64,000 nt of DNA from Cephalotus follicularis (GCA_001972305.1 BDDD01000044.1:62001-126000), one strand, 5' to 3'; positions 11,074 through 23,411 are shown, numbered from the stretch's first letter. Program-made: numbers and translations. Notes: generated by a model not told the origin, from the letters alone.

Positions 11074-13741
11074 TGTAATACCCTGTTTGTCCGTGCGTAT
11101 ATTTTCGGGCTTTTAATTTGTTTTGTTAGTAGGTGGCTTTAGGTTGGGTTATGTGTTTTGGGCTGACTGATACCAGCCTAGGTTTTTGGATATGCTAGTA
11201 TGTGTTTATGCATAAGTAGATTGAATTTTATTTTAATTTATTAAAAATAGTTTTTATTGACAAATTAAAAATCAAATCCTTTATTTTAAATTCTTTTCTT
11301 CTCATTCTCTTTTCTCTCTCCCTTATCTCCCCCGTGCATTTCTCCCTCTCATAACTCCTTTCCCCGATTCTTTCCTTCTTTCCATCTTATCCTCCTAAAA
11401 ATCCTCCTACTTCATTATGCTATCATATTTTTGTTTCCTAGTTTCCTTATTCCAGCCGAAATTAGCTCTCTTTTCTGTTTAAGAATGCCCTTGTCCACAG
11501 TTTTGCATCACCTCTATCTCTCTCTCCAGTTAGCCGAACCTGCAAGCTGAGAGTTGTTTTGTTTTTCGTGCAATTGTCATCAAAATTAGGTTTGTTCTTT
11601 ATGGTTCAGTTTAGAGATTGTTTTGTTTTATTATGTACAACCTTGGCAGACTATTGAGTCTTGTGTTTTCTGTCCTTTTCCTGTGAACAGTAGTTGTAAG
11701 CCTTAAGAATTTTATGTTCTTCCTATAGTTTTGTGTCGTCATTACAGGTTGGTTTCCTTTTGTTTTGTTGTGATGCTTAATCTTGTCTTGTTATGATTTC
11801 GTTTGCATATCTATATAGATTGCTAGAATTCAATTTTGATTCCTACCACTCTATGAATTCTCATTGTTTATAAGTTATTTTATCAGCCCTTAGGCGTCTG
11901 CATAAGTTATAATCTGGTTTTTAATAACTGGTGGTTGGTATTTTTAACAATAATTTGGCTATCTATATATGTATGCAATTGATTAGAATTTTGTCTCACT
12001 TTTAAGTATAGCTTATGTCAGTAATCTATCTTATGTTCAGTGTTCTATAACTATTTTAAATACCTCATAAAGTCTCATTGATTAGTTGTGATCCACTGGT
12101 AATGAGAAATCTAGGTTTTGATAGAAAAATTGCATAGGACAGTTAGTTTATTGTGTTCTGTCACGCAGTACAGTCGATTGTTTCCATAAACAGTCGGCTA
12201 TTGTGTAGTCGGATGTTTGTCAGATCAGTCGACTGCTATGCCTTGCATAGTCGACTGGACCCCTGTCTCAGTCGACTGGCTGCAGTTTTGCTTGGGTGGT
12301 CGGCTGGCCATGTGGTATAGTCGACTGCCCAACTTAAAACAGTCGGCTGGTCAGTCTAGGAAATTCCTGTTTTCAAGTTTCCATATCCGTTTTCCTTCTT
12401 GTTGAATCGGAATCAATTTTTAACACTGTTATAATCCTGATTTAGTGTCCGTAATTGTTTCAAACCATTATATGGATTATTTCATATTTTATAAATTTTT
12501 GTGCTACCGAAGGTGCAGTTTAGAAATTGTTGATATTTTGATAAATTATTTTGGGAGCGCATAAGGTACGGATACTATCGTTCTTTGGCTATCCTAATCT
12601 GATTTTATTGAAGCAATTCAGTTTTTACCTTTTGATTTTATTGAAATGAATTTCTCGCTGTTGGATATTCGGTTTTATCTTGAACAACATATGTTTTATT
12701 ACTAAGTTTAATATTACCGATTTTACAATTAGAACATGGTTTTCACTATCGACAATATGTTAAATGTACATGACTTTCACCATCGAAGGTATGTTAACTT
12801 TCAGATACAAATATGATTATGATTTCAGATATGTGTAGAATTGTTTAGAAAATTTGTTTATGTTTTAAATTGTTTTAGAATAAAACAATATTTTTAGCAT
12901 AATAACATACAGAGAAAGACTTACCTATGAGGTATCATAGGCATGTTCCTTTGGCACAGAGGACATGACACCTATCGTGACGGTGTGATGGTCTACAGCG
13001 TCTCTTTTTATATATATCCTGAGGGTAGGGTATGGATCCATTTGAGGCGTATGAGTCGACTATAGTTATTATCAGATTCAGATTCAGATTTTGGGATTGA
13101 TTGTGTAGTGCCATACACATCTTTCTGTCAGAGCATGTTGGAATATATATATATGTGCATCAGATTCTCTGTTATGAAATTTTGAAATCAGATAAAGTTA
13201 TGAATTATGAAAATCTTGATAAATGCTTTTTGGAAAGTTATGATGATCTTATAACTGTTTTCATTAAATATCCTGGTTTACATTTTTAAGAGTATTTAAC
13301 TATGTTATTTTTTGGTTTTAAAGTTCAAATATTTTGTTTACTGTTTTACTTTCCTTATCCGTAGTAGGGTTTGCTCAGCCGTCTTTTTGTTTCCATGTGG
13401 CAGGTTATCAGGAACAACGGCGCAATGTGTGATGAGTGATTTCCACCTATATATGAGGATCATCTAGGAATTTTGATCCTATTTCGTTTATGTGGTCTCA
13501 TGGTCATGTTAGAGCCTGTATTTTAAACAATGTCATGTTTTTCATATTATGACTTCGGATTATGATTTTTGTTTTGTTATAAGTTTCAGACTATGTTTTC
13601 AGATTATGAAATGTTACGTTTAGACCACCACGTATTTTGAATAAACATAAGTTTATGCTTTGAGTTCATGTTTAGATATTCTATTTTGTTTAGTTCCTTT
13701 TTATGACCTGTAAGCGCTCCCAATCCTCCGGGGGTGTTACA
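11074..13741 (+). mobile_element. 5' LTR of element A
   Basis: The 2668-bp LTR runs from TGTAATACCC to GGTGTTACA. It has a CT-rich leader at about 11285-11345, a palindrome cluster at 12172-12350, and at about 13369-13415 a block GGTTTGCTCAGCCG ... GGCAGGTTATCAGG that is also present in LTRs E and F. Confidence 0.93.
12172..12350. repeat. GTCGAC palindrome array (dialect CAGTCGACTG) in 5' LTR of A
   Basis: Nine sites of the form AGTCG(A/G)CTG or decayed relatives lie here. Successive core-to-core distances I count from the first site are 20, 15, 20, 22, 21, 28, 21 and 22 bp. Confidence 0.85.
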
Positions 13742-13746
13742 GATTA

Positions 13747-13758
13747 TGGTGTCAGAGA
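13747..13758 (+). promoter_or_regulatory. Primer-binding site of element A
   Basis: TGGTGTCAGAGA lies 5 bp after the LTR. It resembles the canonical plant TGGTATCAGAGC site that pairs with the 3' end of initiator-Met tRNA, with mismatches. Confidence 0.85.
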
Positions 13759-13911
13759 GTAGGTTTTGTTACTTAGAAGACCTAACTAGGTTTGATCTGT
13801 GAGATTGGGTAGACTTTGGGTTAGGGCTATTTCGTTGTGGTCATTTCGATACGTCTTTTGATACGATTTTTGTTTCCTTTTGATATTTCATGTTTCGATG
13901 TCTTTTCGTAG

Positions 13912-15050
13912 ATGGTACGAACAAGGAACACTCCTTAGAGAACTACACCGACTGGGACTCATGAAGAAGTCAGAAATGAGCCTACTGTGGATGAGCTAGT
14001 GAGACAAGCAGTTTATCAAGAATTTAATCGAGTTATGCATCAGCAAAATCTGGGACAGGGTCACCGAGAGAAAGATGCTGAGGACAATGCACCCGCTGAT
14101 GTTCATGCGAATAGGGGTGCTGGGGACCGGCTTGACACTCCAATTTATGTTTGGCTCGAGTGGTTGCAAAACAGAGGCCACAGTCTTTTAGCTCAGCAAT
14201 CACACCTATTGAGGCTGAGCAATGAGTCGCACACATGGAAAAGATTTTTGATGTGTTGGGTTGTGATCATGAGCAGAAGGTTAAATTGGCTGCTTACAAG
14301 CTGGAAGGTGATGCTCAAAGGTGGTGGAAAAACTTGAAGTTGGCTAAGGGTGGAAGATTTATTGATGCTTTATCCTAGTCGGGGTTCTGTGAAGTTTTCT
14401 ACCAGTAGTACTTTCCCACTGCTGACATGGAGGCTTATGAAAGAAAGTATGTGAATACAACGCAAAAAGATGGAGAGTCAGTTACTGAGTTCTTAGCCCT
14501 GTTCACCAGATTGGCAGGCTTTGCTGGATCCGCGGTGGGGACGGCAGAGGAACAGGCTGAAAAGTTTAAGTGGAAATTGCACTATCAACTCAGACATAAG
14601 CTAATAAATTTAAGGTTTACTGATGTTTCTAAAGTTGCCAATGCTGCAAAGAACATAGAGTTGGAGAGGTTAGACTTCCAGGCAGCTCGACAAGAAGGCG
14701 AAAGGAAGCTGGGCATAGCTGATGCTCAGGGCCAGAATTCTAGGTAGAAAAATAAAGGGCAAGGCAGTCAGTGGAATAAAGGCCGTGAGAATAAGCAAGA
14801 AAAGAAGAATAATGATCAAAACAAGGGAGGAGGACAACAGCGTTAGCAAGCAAATGATCAGAGGCAAGCTCAGGGAGCTGGTGGTGGGGGTAACCCCAAT
14901 GTTTAGATTGCACAGTGTGAGACTTGTGGGAAGAGACATCTAGTTGGGACTTGTTACAAAGCGACTAGAGCCTGCTTTGTATATGGACAGCAGGATCAAC
15001 GCTTTATGGATTGTCAGGACCCTCATACGAAGGAGATGAGAGGTAATGGC
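13912..15050 (+). pseudogene. gag: gag of element A
   Basis: The likely start is ATG 13912, followed by MVRTRN and an early TAG at codon 9. Further on, in changing frames, are the conserved gag segments KLEGDAQRWWKNLK (about 14290-14335) and YERKYVNTTQKDGESVTEF (14433-14489). A basic stretch precedes a zinc knuckle CETCGKRHLVGTC (about 14915-14953). A second knuckle is ruined: CFVYGQQDQRFMDC has lost its second Cys and its His. Gag would form the virus-like particle and bind RNA. Several stops and at least two frame changes make it non-functional. Confidence 0.85.
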
Positions 15051-15059
15051 TGAGATGCG

Positions 15060-15540
15060 GGACATCGAAAGGTTAGAGGCAGAGTCTTTGCTTTGACTAC
15101 TCATCAATCAGCAAATGCTCCAGGTACTGTTTCAGGTTTTCTTTCTATTGGTAACCATGGGGCTTCTGTGTAGTATGATACTGGATCGACTCATTCTATT
15201 GTGGCAAGTTCTTTTGTTCAGCATCTTGGAGTGCTTTTTCAGCCCTTGGATCCAGTTATGATCCTTTCTACCCCTATGGGTACTTCTGTTATTGTATCAG
15301 AGTATTTCAGAGATTGCCCTATTTCGTTCGATGACAAGGTTCGTGAGGCGGACTTTCTTCCTATTGATATGCATGATTTTGATATGATTCTTGGCATGGA
15401 CTGGTCAGACCAACATCGAGCTTCGATTGACTGTCACGCTCAGAGGATTTTATTTGGAGATGTGGATAGACCTGATTTTATTTATCAGGGATCACGACTG
15501 AAGAAGGATGTCAAGATAATCTCGGTTTTGAAGGCTTAGA
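15060..15540 (+). pseudogene. pol: Aspartic protease region of element A
   Basis: After GRVFALTTHQ comes an active-site-like YDTGSTHS at about 15172-15195, just after an in-frame TAG, then MILGMDWSDQHRASIDC, a standard marker near the end of the Ty3/gypsy protease domain. The domain normally cuts the Gag-Pol polyprotein. A TAG ends the frame at 15537-15539. Confidence 0.85.
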
Positions 15541-15578
15541 AGGTTGTAGCTAAGGGCACTGAGGGTTTATTTGCTTTT

Positions 15579-16600
15579 GTGAAAGATGTCTCTAAGGATG
15601 AACCTCGCCTTGAGGATTATCATGTGGTTAGAGAGTTTTCAGATGTGTTTTTGGAGGATTTACTAGGATTGCCACCGCAAAGGGAAGTGGAGTTTACCAT
15701 CGAGCTCATTCCTGGAGCGGGACCTATATCTAAAGCACCGTATAGGATGGCACCGTTAGAATTGCAAGAACTGAAGGAGCAGTTGCAGGAATTGCTAGAT
15801 CAGGGTTTCATTAGGCCGAGTGTTTCACCGTGGGGTGCCCCAGCTCTATTTGTTAAAAAGAAGGACGGTTCTATGAGGCTATGCATAGACTACAGAGAGC
15901 TGAATCGGATTATTGTCAGGAACAAATACCCTTTGCCTAGGATTGATGCCCTATTTGATCAACTCCAAGGTATAGGGTATTTTTCTAAGATCAATTTTAG
16001 GTCCGGATATCATGAGCTATAGGTGAAAGATGAAGACATACCTAAGACTGCTTTTTGCACACGGTATGGTCATTATGAGTTTCTGGTGATGCCGTTTAGA
16101 CTTATGAATGCGCCAGCAATCTTCATGGACCTAATGAATCGGGTGTTTCACGAGTTCTTGGATCGGTTTGTGATTGTGTTTATAGATGATATTCTTGTGT
16201 ACTCAAATTCAAAGGAGGAACATGAAGATCAGCTTCGTATAGTGCTGGGGATCTTGAGGAAGAATCAGTGATACGCAAAGTTTTCAAAGTGTGAGTTCTA
16301 GTTGGAACAGGTGGCATTCTTGGGCCATGTGGTTACTGCTGAAGGCATCAATGTGGATCCTACTCAGGTTGAGGCTATTACTAAATGGCCGAGATCTACC
16401 ATAGTGACATAGGTGAGGAGCTTTCTGGGTTTGGCTTGTTACTGTAGACGGTTTGTGGAAGGTGTTTCCTTGAAAGCCTTACCACTGACTTAACTTATGA
16501 GAAAGGGGGCCAACTTTGTGTGGAATGACGAATGAGAAGTAAGCTTTGAGAAGTTGAAGAATGGTCTTGTGTCTATACTGATTCTTCGTTTACCGTCTGG
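15579..16600 (+). pseudogene. pol: Reverse transcriptase of element A
   Basis: Motifs appear in the usual order: a YRMAP segment, [63 protein letters not shown] with an altered start, and the catalytic FIDDILVYS (about 16180-16206). The thumb region FLGHVVTAEG follows, then RSFLGLA. In-frame stops occur after HEL (16021-16023), after RKNQ (16269-16271) and several times downstream. The enzyme would copy element RNA into DNA in the cytoplasm. Confidence 0.9.
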
Positions 16601-16960
16601 GTCAGGTGGATACAAGACATACAGTGATGGGATGTGTTTTAATGCAGCACGGTCATGTTATAGCTTACGCTTCGAGACAGGTTAAGCCTTATGAAGTGAA
16701 CTACCCCACACATGACCTAGAGTTAGCAGCAGTTGCTTTTGCGTTGAAAATTTGGAGGCATTATTTGTACGGAGAAACTTGTGACATTTTCACCGATCAC
16801 AAGAGTCTTAAGTACATTTTCACTCACAAGGAGCTGAACTTACATCAGAGGAGATGGTTGGAGCTTCTGAAGGATTATGATCTGAATATTCACTACCACC
16901 ATGGTAAAGCAAATGCGGTAGCTGATGCTCTTAGTAGGAAGAGTTCTGGGAGTGTAGCGG
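16600..16960 (+). pseudogene. pol: RNase H of element A
   Basis: A YSDG-like catalytic motif at about 16618 is in a different frame from what follows, so a frameshift lies near 16610. The continuing frame has [37 protein letters not shown] with the conserved Glu, IFTDHKSL with the conserved Asp, and ends ADALSRK. This is a typical Tekay-type RNase H with a damaged start. Confidence 0.88.
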
Positions 16961-17823
16961 CTTTGCTTACTCAGTCGCAGTTGATAGCAGAATTGGAGCA
17001 TTTAGACTTGAATTTGTTTGTTCATGGTTATAGAGGATATATGGTCGGTATGAATGTTGAACCTACCCTTATATCTCAGAATAATGTGGCTCAGAGTGAC
17101 GATGGTGAGTTATGGGCCTTGGTTCAGAACGTTGGTGAGCGTAAGCAGTCGAAGTTTCGTGTGGATGAGCATGGTGTGATATGGCTAGGTAGTCATTTGT
17201 GTTTGCCGGCTGATCCTATTGTCAGAGAGGCTATTTTGTCTGAGGCACATAGTTCACCATTTTCTATACATCCGGGTTCTAAAAAAATATATAGAGACTT
17301 CAAGAAAAATTTCCGGTGGAATGCAATGAAGCGGGATGTAGCCGAATTTGTTGGGATGTGTTTGGTCTGTCAGCAGGTCAAGATTGAGCACCAGCGAGCT
17401 AGTGGATTGTTGCAGCCCTTGCAGATTCCAGTATGGCAATGGGAGAGCATAGCGATGGACTTTGTTACAGGTTTGCCAAGGACTTTCAGAAGGAATATTG
17501 CTATTTGGGTAGTGGTGGATCGATTGACCAAATTGACTAACTTTTTGGCTATTAGAGAGGATTTCTCTGTGGACCGTTTGGCAGAGACTTTCCAGCAGTA
17601 GATTGCGAGACTTCACGGGACACCTGTCTCCATTGTCTCGGATAGGGATCCCCTTTTCACTTCGCGGATTTTGAAAGGATTCCAGATAGCTTGGGGAACA
17701 CGGCTCAATTACAGTACACCTTTCCATCCACAGACATATGGGCAATCTGAGAGGACCATCCAGACTTTAAAGGATATGCTGAGGTATTGTGCTTTCGAGT
17801 GGACTGGAAACTGGGATGAGTAT
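16961..17823 (+). pseudogene. pol: Integrase of element A, N-terminal and core part (5' of solo LTR N)
   Basis: The zinc-binding HHCC segment is visible ([11 protein letters not shown] ... CLVCQQ, about 17250-17372). The catalytic core then has [10 protein letters not shown] (first Asp, about 17456), IVSDRDPLFTS (second Asp, about 17635) and GQSERTIQT (Glu, about 17742). A TAG at 17599-17601 breaks the frame. The coding stops at WDEY, where LTR N was inserted; the same frame resumes at 20572. Confidence 0.9.
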
Positions 17824-17984
17824 TGTAACGCCCGAGATTTCCGTGTAATATTATTTCACAAGTAAATGTACTCTTAAATTGTGGAATTAATAAAAGAGGG
17901 ATTTTCCAAATTTGGTGATGTTTTCCCAATCCTTCTTATTTAAAGCTTTGTTGTTTAATGTCAAAAGAATGTTGTAAAGGACTA

Positions 17985-18137
17985 AAACGACGCTGTCTTG
18001 AAGGAAAGACGTCGACTCCTTTATGAAACACATCGACGCCTTTTTGGCAGAATGTTTCACGTAAATGCATGCACATGCACCTCGATCGGGACCAAAGACA
18101 TCGACGTCTTTCGGAAAGACGTCGACGTCTTAAGTTA
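17985..18137. repeat. GTCGAC palindrome cluster 1 in LTR N
   Basis: ACGTCGACTCC, ACATCGACGCC, ACATCGACGTC and ACGTCGACGTC occur about 160-310 bp into the LTR. Spacing within each pair is 20-22 bp. Confidence 0.8.
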
Positions 18138-18426
18138 GAATGTCTTGCATGTTACCTCCTAACAGAAAACGTGCAAGAGGGTATCAAGTGGAGGCCTTCT
18201 GCAGGCGCCTTGGTGCATGGTAGAGACGTGTTGTGCATGCTACTTGTTTTCAGACATGCATGTATCAGAGTGGAGGGAGAGGAATGACACATGGGGTTGC
18301 ATGCAGGCCATGGTGCCACCCTCAATACCTGCTCCTGCAAAACAAACGGGTCAGATTTGGGAAAGGGGAATAATGGACTGTTTGTACATGCAACGAATTA
18401 GAAAGGGATAAGAGAGGACTTACCTG

Positions 18427-18434
18427 CATAAAAC
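18427..18434 (+). promoter_or_regulatory. TATA-like box of LTR N
   Basis: CATAAAAC is followed by a pyrimidine-rich stretch (CTCCTCCTTATTCATC). The same 8-mer sits at the matching place in both LTRs of D, supporting a core promoter. No transcript evidence is available here. Confidence 0.5.
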
Positions 18435-18654
18435 TCCTCCTTATTCATCTCTGGGTTGGCTAAAACACTTTTGTAAGGAAACAGAGAGTAAGGAGAGAAG
18501 ATCACCATTGTTGAACATTGATGGAAAGCTTGAAAGCTTGGAAGCTTGGAGCTTGGAGCCACTAGTGCAACTTCGGGACGAATCTTTGGGAGTTGCTGTG
18601 ACCTGTTGGATACACCAAGGGGTGGACTTTCCTGTTCCTAACGTGGGACAAGAG

Positions 18655-20182
18655 GTAGGGGAAAGCCATGACTGTATCTCAAGTTATTATCCATGCTTAG
18701 TCTATGATTTTGAGTGTACTTTATGCATGATTCTTGAACTGTTTTGGTTACTGGTTTGATGCCATGACATGTTAGGTATGTGTTAAGTATCTGCATGTGG
18801 GTTTCTTGCCATGTTTACCCGTTGATATGCATGATTGTGGGTTGTTGAAGTTACTCTTTGATAAGTCGTGAGGTAGAAGACGACACTGTTGGAAATGACG
18901 TCGACTTCTTTTAGAATAACATCGACGCTTTTATGTATATACACTGTCGTTTTGAGGACCCGGACCCTAAAACGTCGACCCCTTTATAATTACATCAACG
19001 TCTTTCATGTTTTACCTCGACACTGACTGAGAGAGATCGACGTCCTTGGGAAGACGTCGACACCCAGGCTGCTTACCTTGTTTTTGTAGAAAAAGGCATC
19101 GATGCCTTTTAGTTAGACATCGACGCCTTATCGATGATACGCTGTCGTTTAAGGTTCCTTCTGTAGAAGAACAAGCTGACACTGAGGCTTGGATTTCGAC
19201 GCATGACTGGAAGACATCGACGTCTTTGGGGAAGACGTCGACGTCTTTGCTACTGTTTGAAGATTTCTTCATCGGATGACACGAAACGATCCCAATTCCT
19301 ATTTGGGTGCACTTGAGCATATGTATGCATTGCATATGTACTGTTTACTGCCTGATTGTGTACTGTTTGTGTGTTGATCACAATTTCTAATGTATTAACA
19401 CTTTGGAAATATATACATGTGTCCGGAATAAGATATTTTGGGTACAAAAATATGTATTGACCAAATAAAACATTTTCAACCGAACCAGTAATGATTTACA
19501 CTACTGAACTGTTTACTGATAATTTCTACAGAAAATACCTATTTTCAAATGTGTCACTCTTGTAAACATTTTGAAAATAACTTGACTGATGTGGATCAAA
19601 TCGACCACTACTGATTACTGTACTGTACTGCCTGAATTCATTGGTTGCTCTATGAATTACTATGTGATTGTGCTTGAACCACTAGTTGCATGGCGGAGAC
19701 TGCCAGCGCCGACTAGTGGAGGGTTGACCTAGGGGCCAGGAGTATGGCTGGGTAACTCACTGTACTGTTGCCTAGCTCGGTTGCCTTATGTAGGGGCCGA
19801 AGTGGGAGTGTAGCGTGGGGCCAGGAGTTGGCGGCGCTACACATACTGCCTGTTGTAGTCCTATGTGGACATCCTGACTGTTGTGGTCCTATGCGGACAT
19901 ACTGTACTGTACTGTTTACTGGTCCTTTACGGACATTACTGTGATTGTTGACGTAGCCCTGGCCGGGTTACTACTGCACCGTTATTGTACACATATATTT
20001 CTTATATATGTAACACTGATATTTTACTGTACTGATATACGTATTTTCATATATGTATAAAACTGGGTCTCCACTGCACTGCATCATTCATGCATTCATA
20101 TCATGACATGCACTGATTTTAATCTTGAGCTGCTGTTATGCTTTAGCCAAGTGAGGACAACGGCTAACCCCCTACTTTTCAG
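18655..20182 (+). other. Predicted LTR intron in N
   Basis: The donor-like AGAG|GTAGGGGAAAG at 18655 follows a conserved purine-rich exon-like segment ending CCTGTTCCTAACGTGGGAC. The acceptor-like box CCCCCTACTTTTCAG ends at 20182 and is followed by ATTGATG. Matching donor and acceptor boxes occur in B, D and H. This is inferred; splicing is not shown. Confidence 0.45.
18870..19250. repeat. GTCGAC palindrome cluster 2 in LTR N
   Basis: About a dozen sites (ACGTCGAC, ACATCGACG, ATCGATGCC and decayed forms) lie 215-600 bp after the donor-like site. They have the ACGTCGACGTC dialect flanked by CTTT. Confidence 0.8.
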
Positions 20183-20571
20183 ATTGATGCGTGGACTGGC
20201 TAGACGGACATGGGCGAAGATCCAGTTGTTGCTTTCTTCATTTTACTTCTCCTGTTGTGCATCAAACCTGTTGTGGTTATGCTTTTAAGTTGTACTGTTA
20301 TTTTGATTCTGTTCTTAAAGGAATTTAAACTTGTACTGTATTTCCCGCTCCGTTTTTATGGGCGATTAGCTTAACGTTTTGTACTGGAGTAGCGTGTGGT
20401 ATGGGACACACGTTACGGTTTACAGCTTATGGTTTTGTGCTTCCGCAACTGTTTGTACCTTGTTAACAGTTTAAGTTTTAAACTTCACGGTTTTGCATGA
20501 GCTGTATTGTATGTTAATTGCCTTTACCGCTTTAATGCTGCGTTTTTTTGTAAACGGGGTGTGACAAGTAT

Positions 20572-21243
20572 CTAAGCTTGGTGGAGTTTGCCTACAAGAA
20601 CAGTTGGCATGCTAGCATTCGGATGACTCCGTTTGAGGCTTTGTATGGGAGAAAGTGTCGAGCTCCAACGTGTTGGGATGAAGTAGGAGAAAGAGTTATT
20701 GAGGGACCCGAGCAAGTTCAGATCGCTACTAATAAAGTAACTATAGCTAGGGAAAGATTGAAGGTAGCTCAATCCTGATAGAAGAGTTATGCAGACAGAC
20801 ATCGGAGGGACTTGGAGTTTAAAACAGGTGAACATGTGTTCTTGAAGGTTTCACCTTGGAAGGGAGTCCGTCGGTTTGGATTGAAGGGTAAGTTGAGTCC
20901 TCGGTTTATAGGGCCGCTTGAAGTTCTGGAAAAGGTTTGCGTAGTTGCTTATCAGTTAGCTTTACCTCCACAGTTAGCACATGCCCATAATGTGTTCCAT
21001 GTGTCTATGTTGAGGGGTTATCAATATCATCCTGTACATGTGGTTCACTATCCTTTGGATAGGATTCAGGAGGATTTATCTTGTGAGGAGGAAGCTGAAG
21101 CTATTCTGGAGCGACAGGAGCGGGTTACGAGAAGCAAGACCATTCCATTTGTTAAGGTCTTGTGGAAAAACCATCCTGAGAGTGAGGCTACATATGAATT
21201 GGAGGAGCATATTCGAGAAGAATACCCTCGCTTGTTTGTTTAA
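20572..21243 (+). pseudogene. pol: Integrase C-terminal part and chromodomain-like tail of element A
   Basis: Coding resumes in frame as LSLVEFAYKNSWHAS, then TPFEALYGRKCRAP and KSYADRHRRDLEF. The integrase C-terminal GPLEVLEKVCVVAYQLALPP is followed by NVFHVSMLRGY. The last 50 or so residues (RSKTIPFVKVLWKNH to EEYPRLFV) are the Tekay/Del chromodomain-like tail, which in chromoviruses is thought to steer insertion to chromatin. Two adjacent stops (TGA TAG, 20776-20781) break the frame. The frame ends at TAA 21241-21243. Confidence 0.88.
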
Positions 21244-21285
21244 GGTATGTGGTTGCTTATGATTTCGGGACGAAATCCTTTTTTT

Positions 21286-21295
21286 AGGAGGAGGA
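21286..21295 (+). promoter_or_regulatory. Polypurine tract of element A
   Basis: AGGAGGAGGA lies directly before the 3' LTR. It is the usual primer site for plus-strand DNA synthesis. Confidence 0.85.
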
Positions 21296-22394
21296 TGTAA
21301 TACCCTGTTTGTCCGTGCGTATATTTTTTGGGCTTTTAATTTGTTTTGTTAGTGGGTGGCTGTATGTTGGGTTATATGTTTTGGGCTAACTGATACCAGC
21401 CTAGGTTTTGGGATATGTCAGTATGTGTTTATGCGTAAGTAAATTTAATTTAATTTTAATTTATTAAAAATCAGTTTTTATTTTATTATTAAAAATCAAA
21501 TCCTTTATTTTAAATTCTTTTCTTCTCTTTCTCTCTTCTCTCTCCCTTATCTCCCTAGTGCATTTCTCCCTCTCATAAGTCCTTTCCCCGATTCTCTCCC
21601 TCCTTCCATTTTCTCCTCCTAAAAATCCTCTTACTTCCTTATCCTATGAGATTTTTGTTTCCTTCATTCCTTATTCCAGCCGAAATCAGTTCTCTTTTCT
21701 ATTTAAGACTGCCCTTCTCCACGGTTTTACGTCACCTCTATCTCTCTCTCCTGGTAGTCGAACCTGCAAGTTGAGAGTTGTTTTGTTTTTCGTGAAATTG
21801 TCATCAAAATAAAGTTTGTTCTTTATGGTTCAGTTTAGAGATTGTTTTGTTTTATTATGTACAACCTTGGTAGACGGTTGAGTCTTGTGTTTTCTCCCCT
21901 TTTCCTGTGAACAACCATTGTAAGCCTTACGAATTTTGTGTTCCTCCTACAGTTTTGTGTCGTCATTACAGGTTGGTTTCCTTTTGTTTTGCTGTGATGG
22001 TTAATATTGTCTTGTTATGATTTTGTATGCATATCGATGTAGATTGCTAGAATTCAATTTTGATTCCTGCCACTCTATGAATTGTCATTGTTTATATGTT
22101 ATTTGATCAGCCCTTAGGCGTCTGCATAAGTTGTAATATGGTTTTTAATAACTGGTGGTTGGTATTTTTAACAGTAATTTGGCTATCTAAATATGTATGC
22201 AATTGATTAGATTTTTGTCTCGCTTTTAAGTAAAGAATCTGTCAGTAATCTATCGTATGTTCAGTGTTCTATAACTGCTTCAAATACCTCATAGAGTCTC
22301 ATTGATTAGTTGTGATCCCCTGGCAATGAGAAATCCAGGTTTTGACAGAAAAATTGCATAGGACTGTTAGTTTACTTGTTCTGTCGCCCAGTAC

Positions 22395-22605
22395 AGTCGA
22401 CTATTTCCATAAACAGTCTGCTATTGTGTTTTGTGTAGTCGGCTGCCTGTCTGATCAGTCAACTGCTATGCCTTGCACAGTTGATGGGACCCCTGTCTTA
22501 GTCGACTGGCTGCAGTTCTGTTTGGGTAGTCGACTGGCCATGTGGTATAGTCGACTGCCCAGCTTCAAACAGTCGACTAGAGTCTTGTAACAGTCGGCTG
22601 GTCAG
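22395..22605. repeat. GTCGAC palindrome array in 3' LTR of A
   Basis: It is the counterpart of 12172-12350. It carries one more unit than the 5' copy: AGTCGACTAGAGTCTTGTAAC lies between two sites that are adjacent in the 5' LTR. Confidence 0.85.
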
Positions 22606-23357
22606 TCCAGGAAATTCCCGTTTTCAAGTTTCCATATCCGTTTGTCTTCTTGTTGAATCGGGATCTGTTTTTAACACCGTTATACTCCTAATTTGGTGTC
22701 TGTAATTGTTTCAAACCCTTATATGGATGATTTCATATTTTATAGATTTTTGTGCTACCGAAGGTGCAGTTTAGAAATTGTCGATATTTTCATAAATTAT
22801 TTTGGGAGCGCATATGGTACGGATACTATCATTCTTTGGCTATCCTAATAAGATTTTATTGAAGCAATTCAGTTTTTACCTTGTGATTTTATTGAAATGA
22901 ATTTCTCGTTGTTGGATATTCGGTTTTATCTTGAGTAAAATCTGTTTTATTACTAAGTTTAATATTACCGATTTTACAATTAGAACATGGTTTTCACTAT
23001 CGACAATATGTTAAATGGACATGACTTTCACCATCGAAGGTAAATTATTTAGAAAATCTGCTTATGTTTTAAATTGTTTTAGAATAAAACAATGTTTTTA
23101 GCATAATAACATGCATAGGAAAACTTACCTATGAGGTATCATAGGCATGTTCCTTTGGCACGGAGGACATGACACCTACCGTAGCGGTGTGATCGGTCTA
23201 CGGTGTCGCTTTTTATATATATCCTGAGGGTAGGGTATGGATCCAATTGAGGCATATGAGTCGACTCTAGTTATTATCAGATTCAGATTTTGGGATTGAT
23301 TATGTAGTGCCGTACACGTCTTTCCGTCAGAGCATGTGGGTCTCGCAAACCTCTTGC

Positions 23358-23365
23358 ACATATAT

Positions 23366-23410
<45 letters not shown>

Positions 23411-23411
23411 T
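23358..23411. repeat. (TA)n(CA)n microsatellite
   Basis: A run of TA dinucleotides interrupted by TACATACA passes into CA repeats. The 5' LTR at the matching place (about 13142-13154) has only a short TA run. Confidence 0.9.

Larger units (their letters stand above)
17824..20566 (+). mobile_element. Solo LTR N inside the integrase of element A
   Basis: The 2743-bp sequence starts TGTAACGCCCGAG and ends GGGGTGTGACA. It has AGTAT on both sides (17819-17823 and 20567-20571). There is no PBS, coding sequence or second LTR, so it is a solo LTR left by LTR-LTR recombination. Its ends and internal landmarks match the LTR type of D, H and B: two palindrome clusters, CATAAAAC, GGTAGGGG, a GGGGCCAGGAGTTGGCG block and the box AGTGAGGACAACGGCTAA near 20148. 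Confidence 0.96.

Noticed and set aside
16021-16023. In-frame TAG in RT of A as a programmed readthrough stop
   Set aside because: It lies in the middle of the RT palm, not at a gag-pol border, and many other stops follow. It is ordinary decay.
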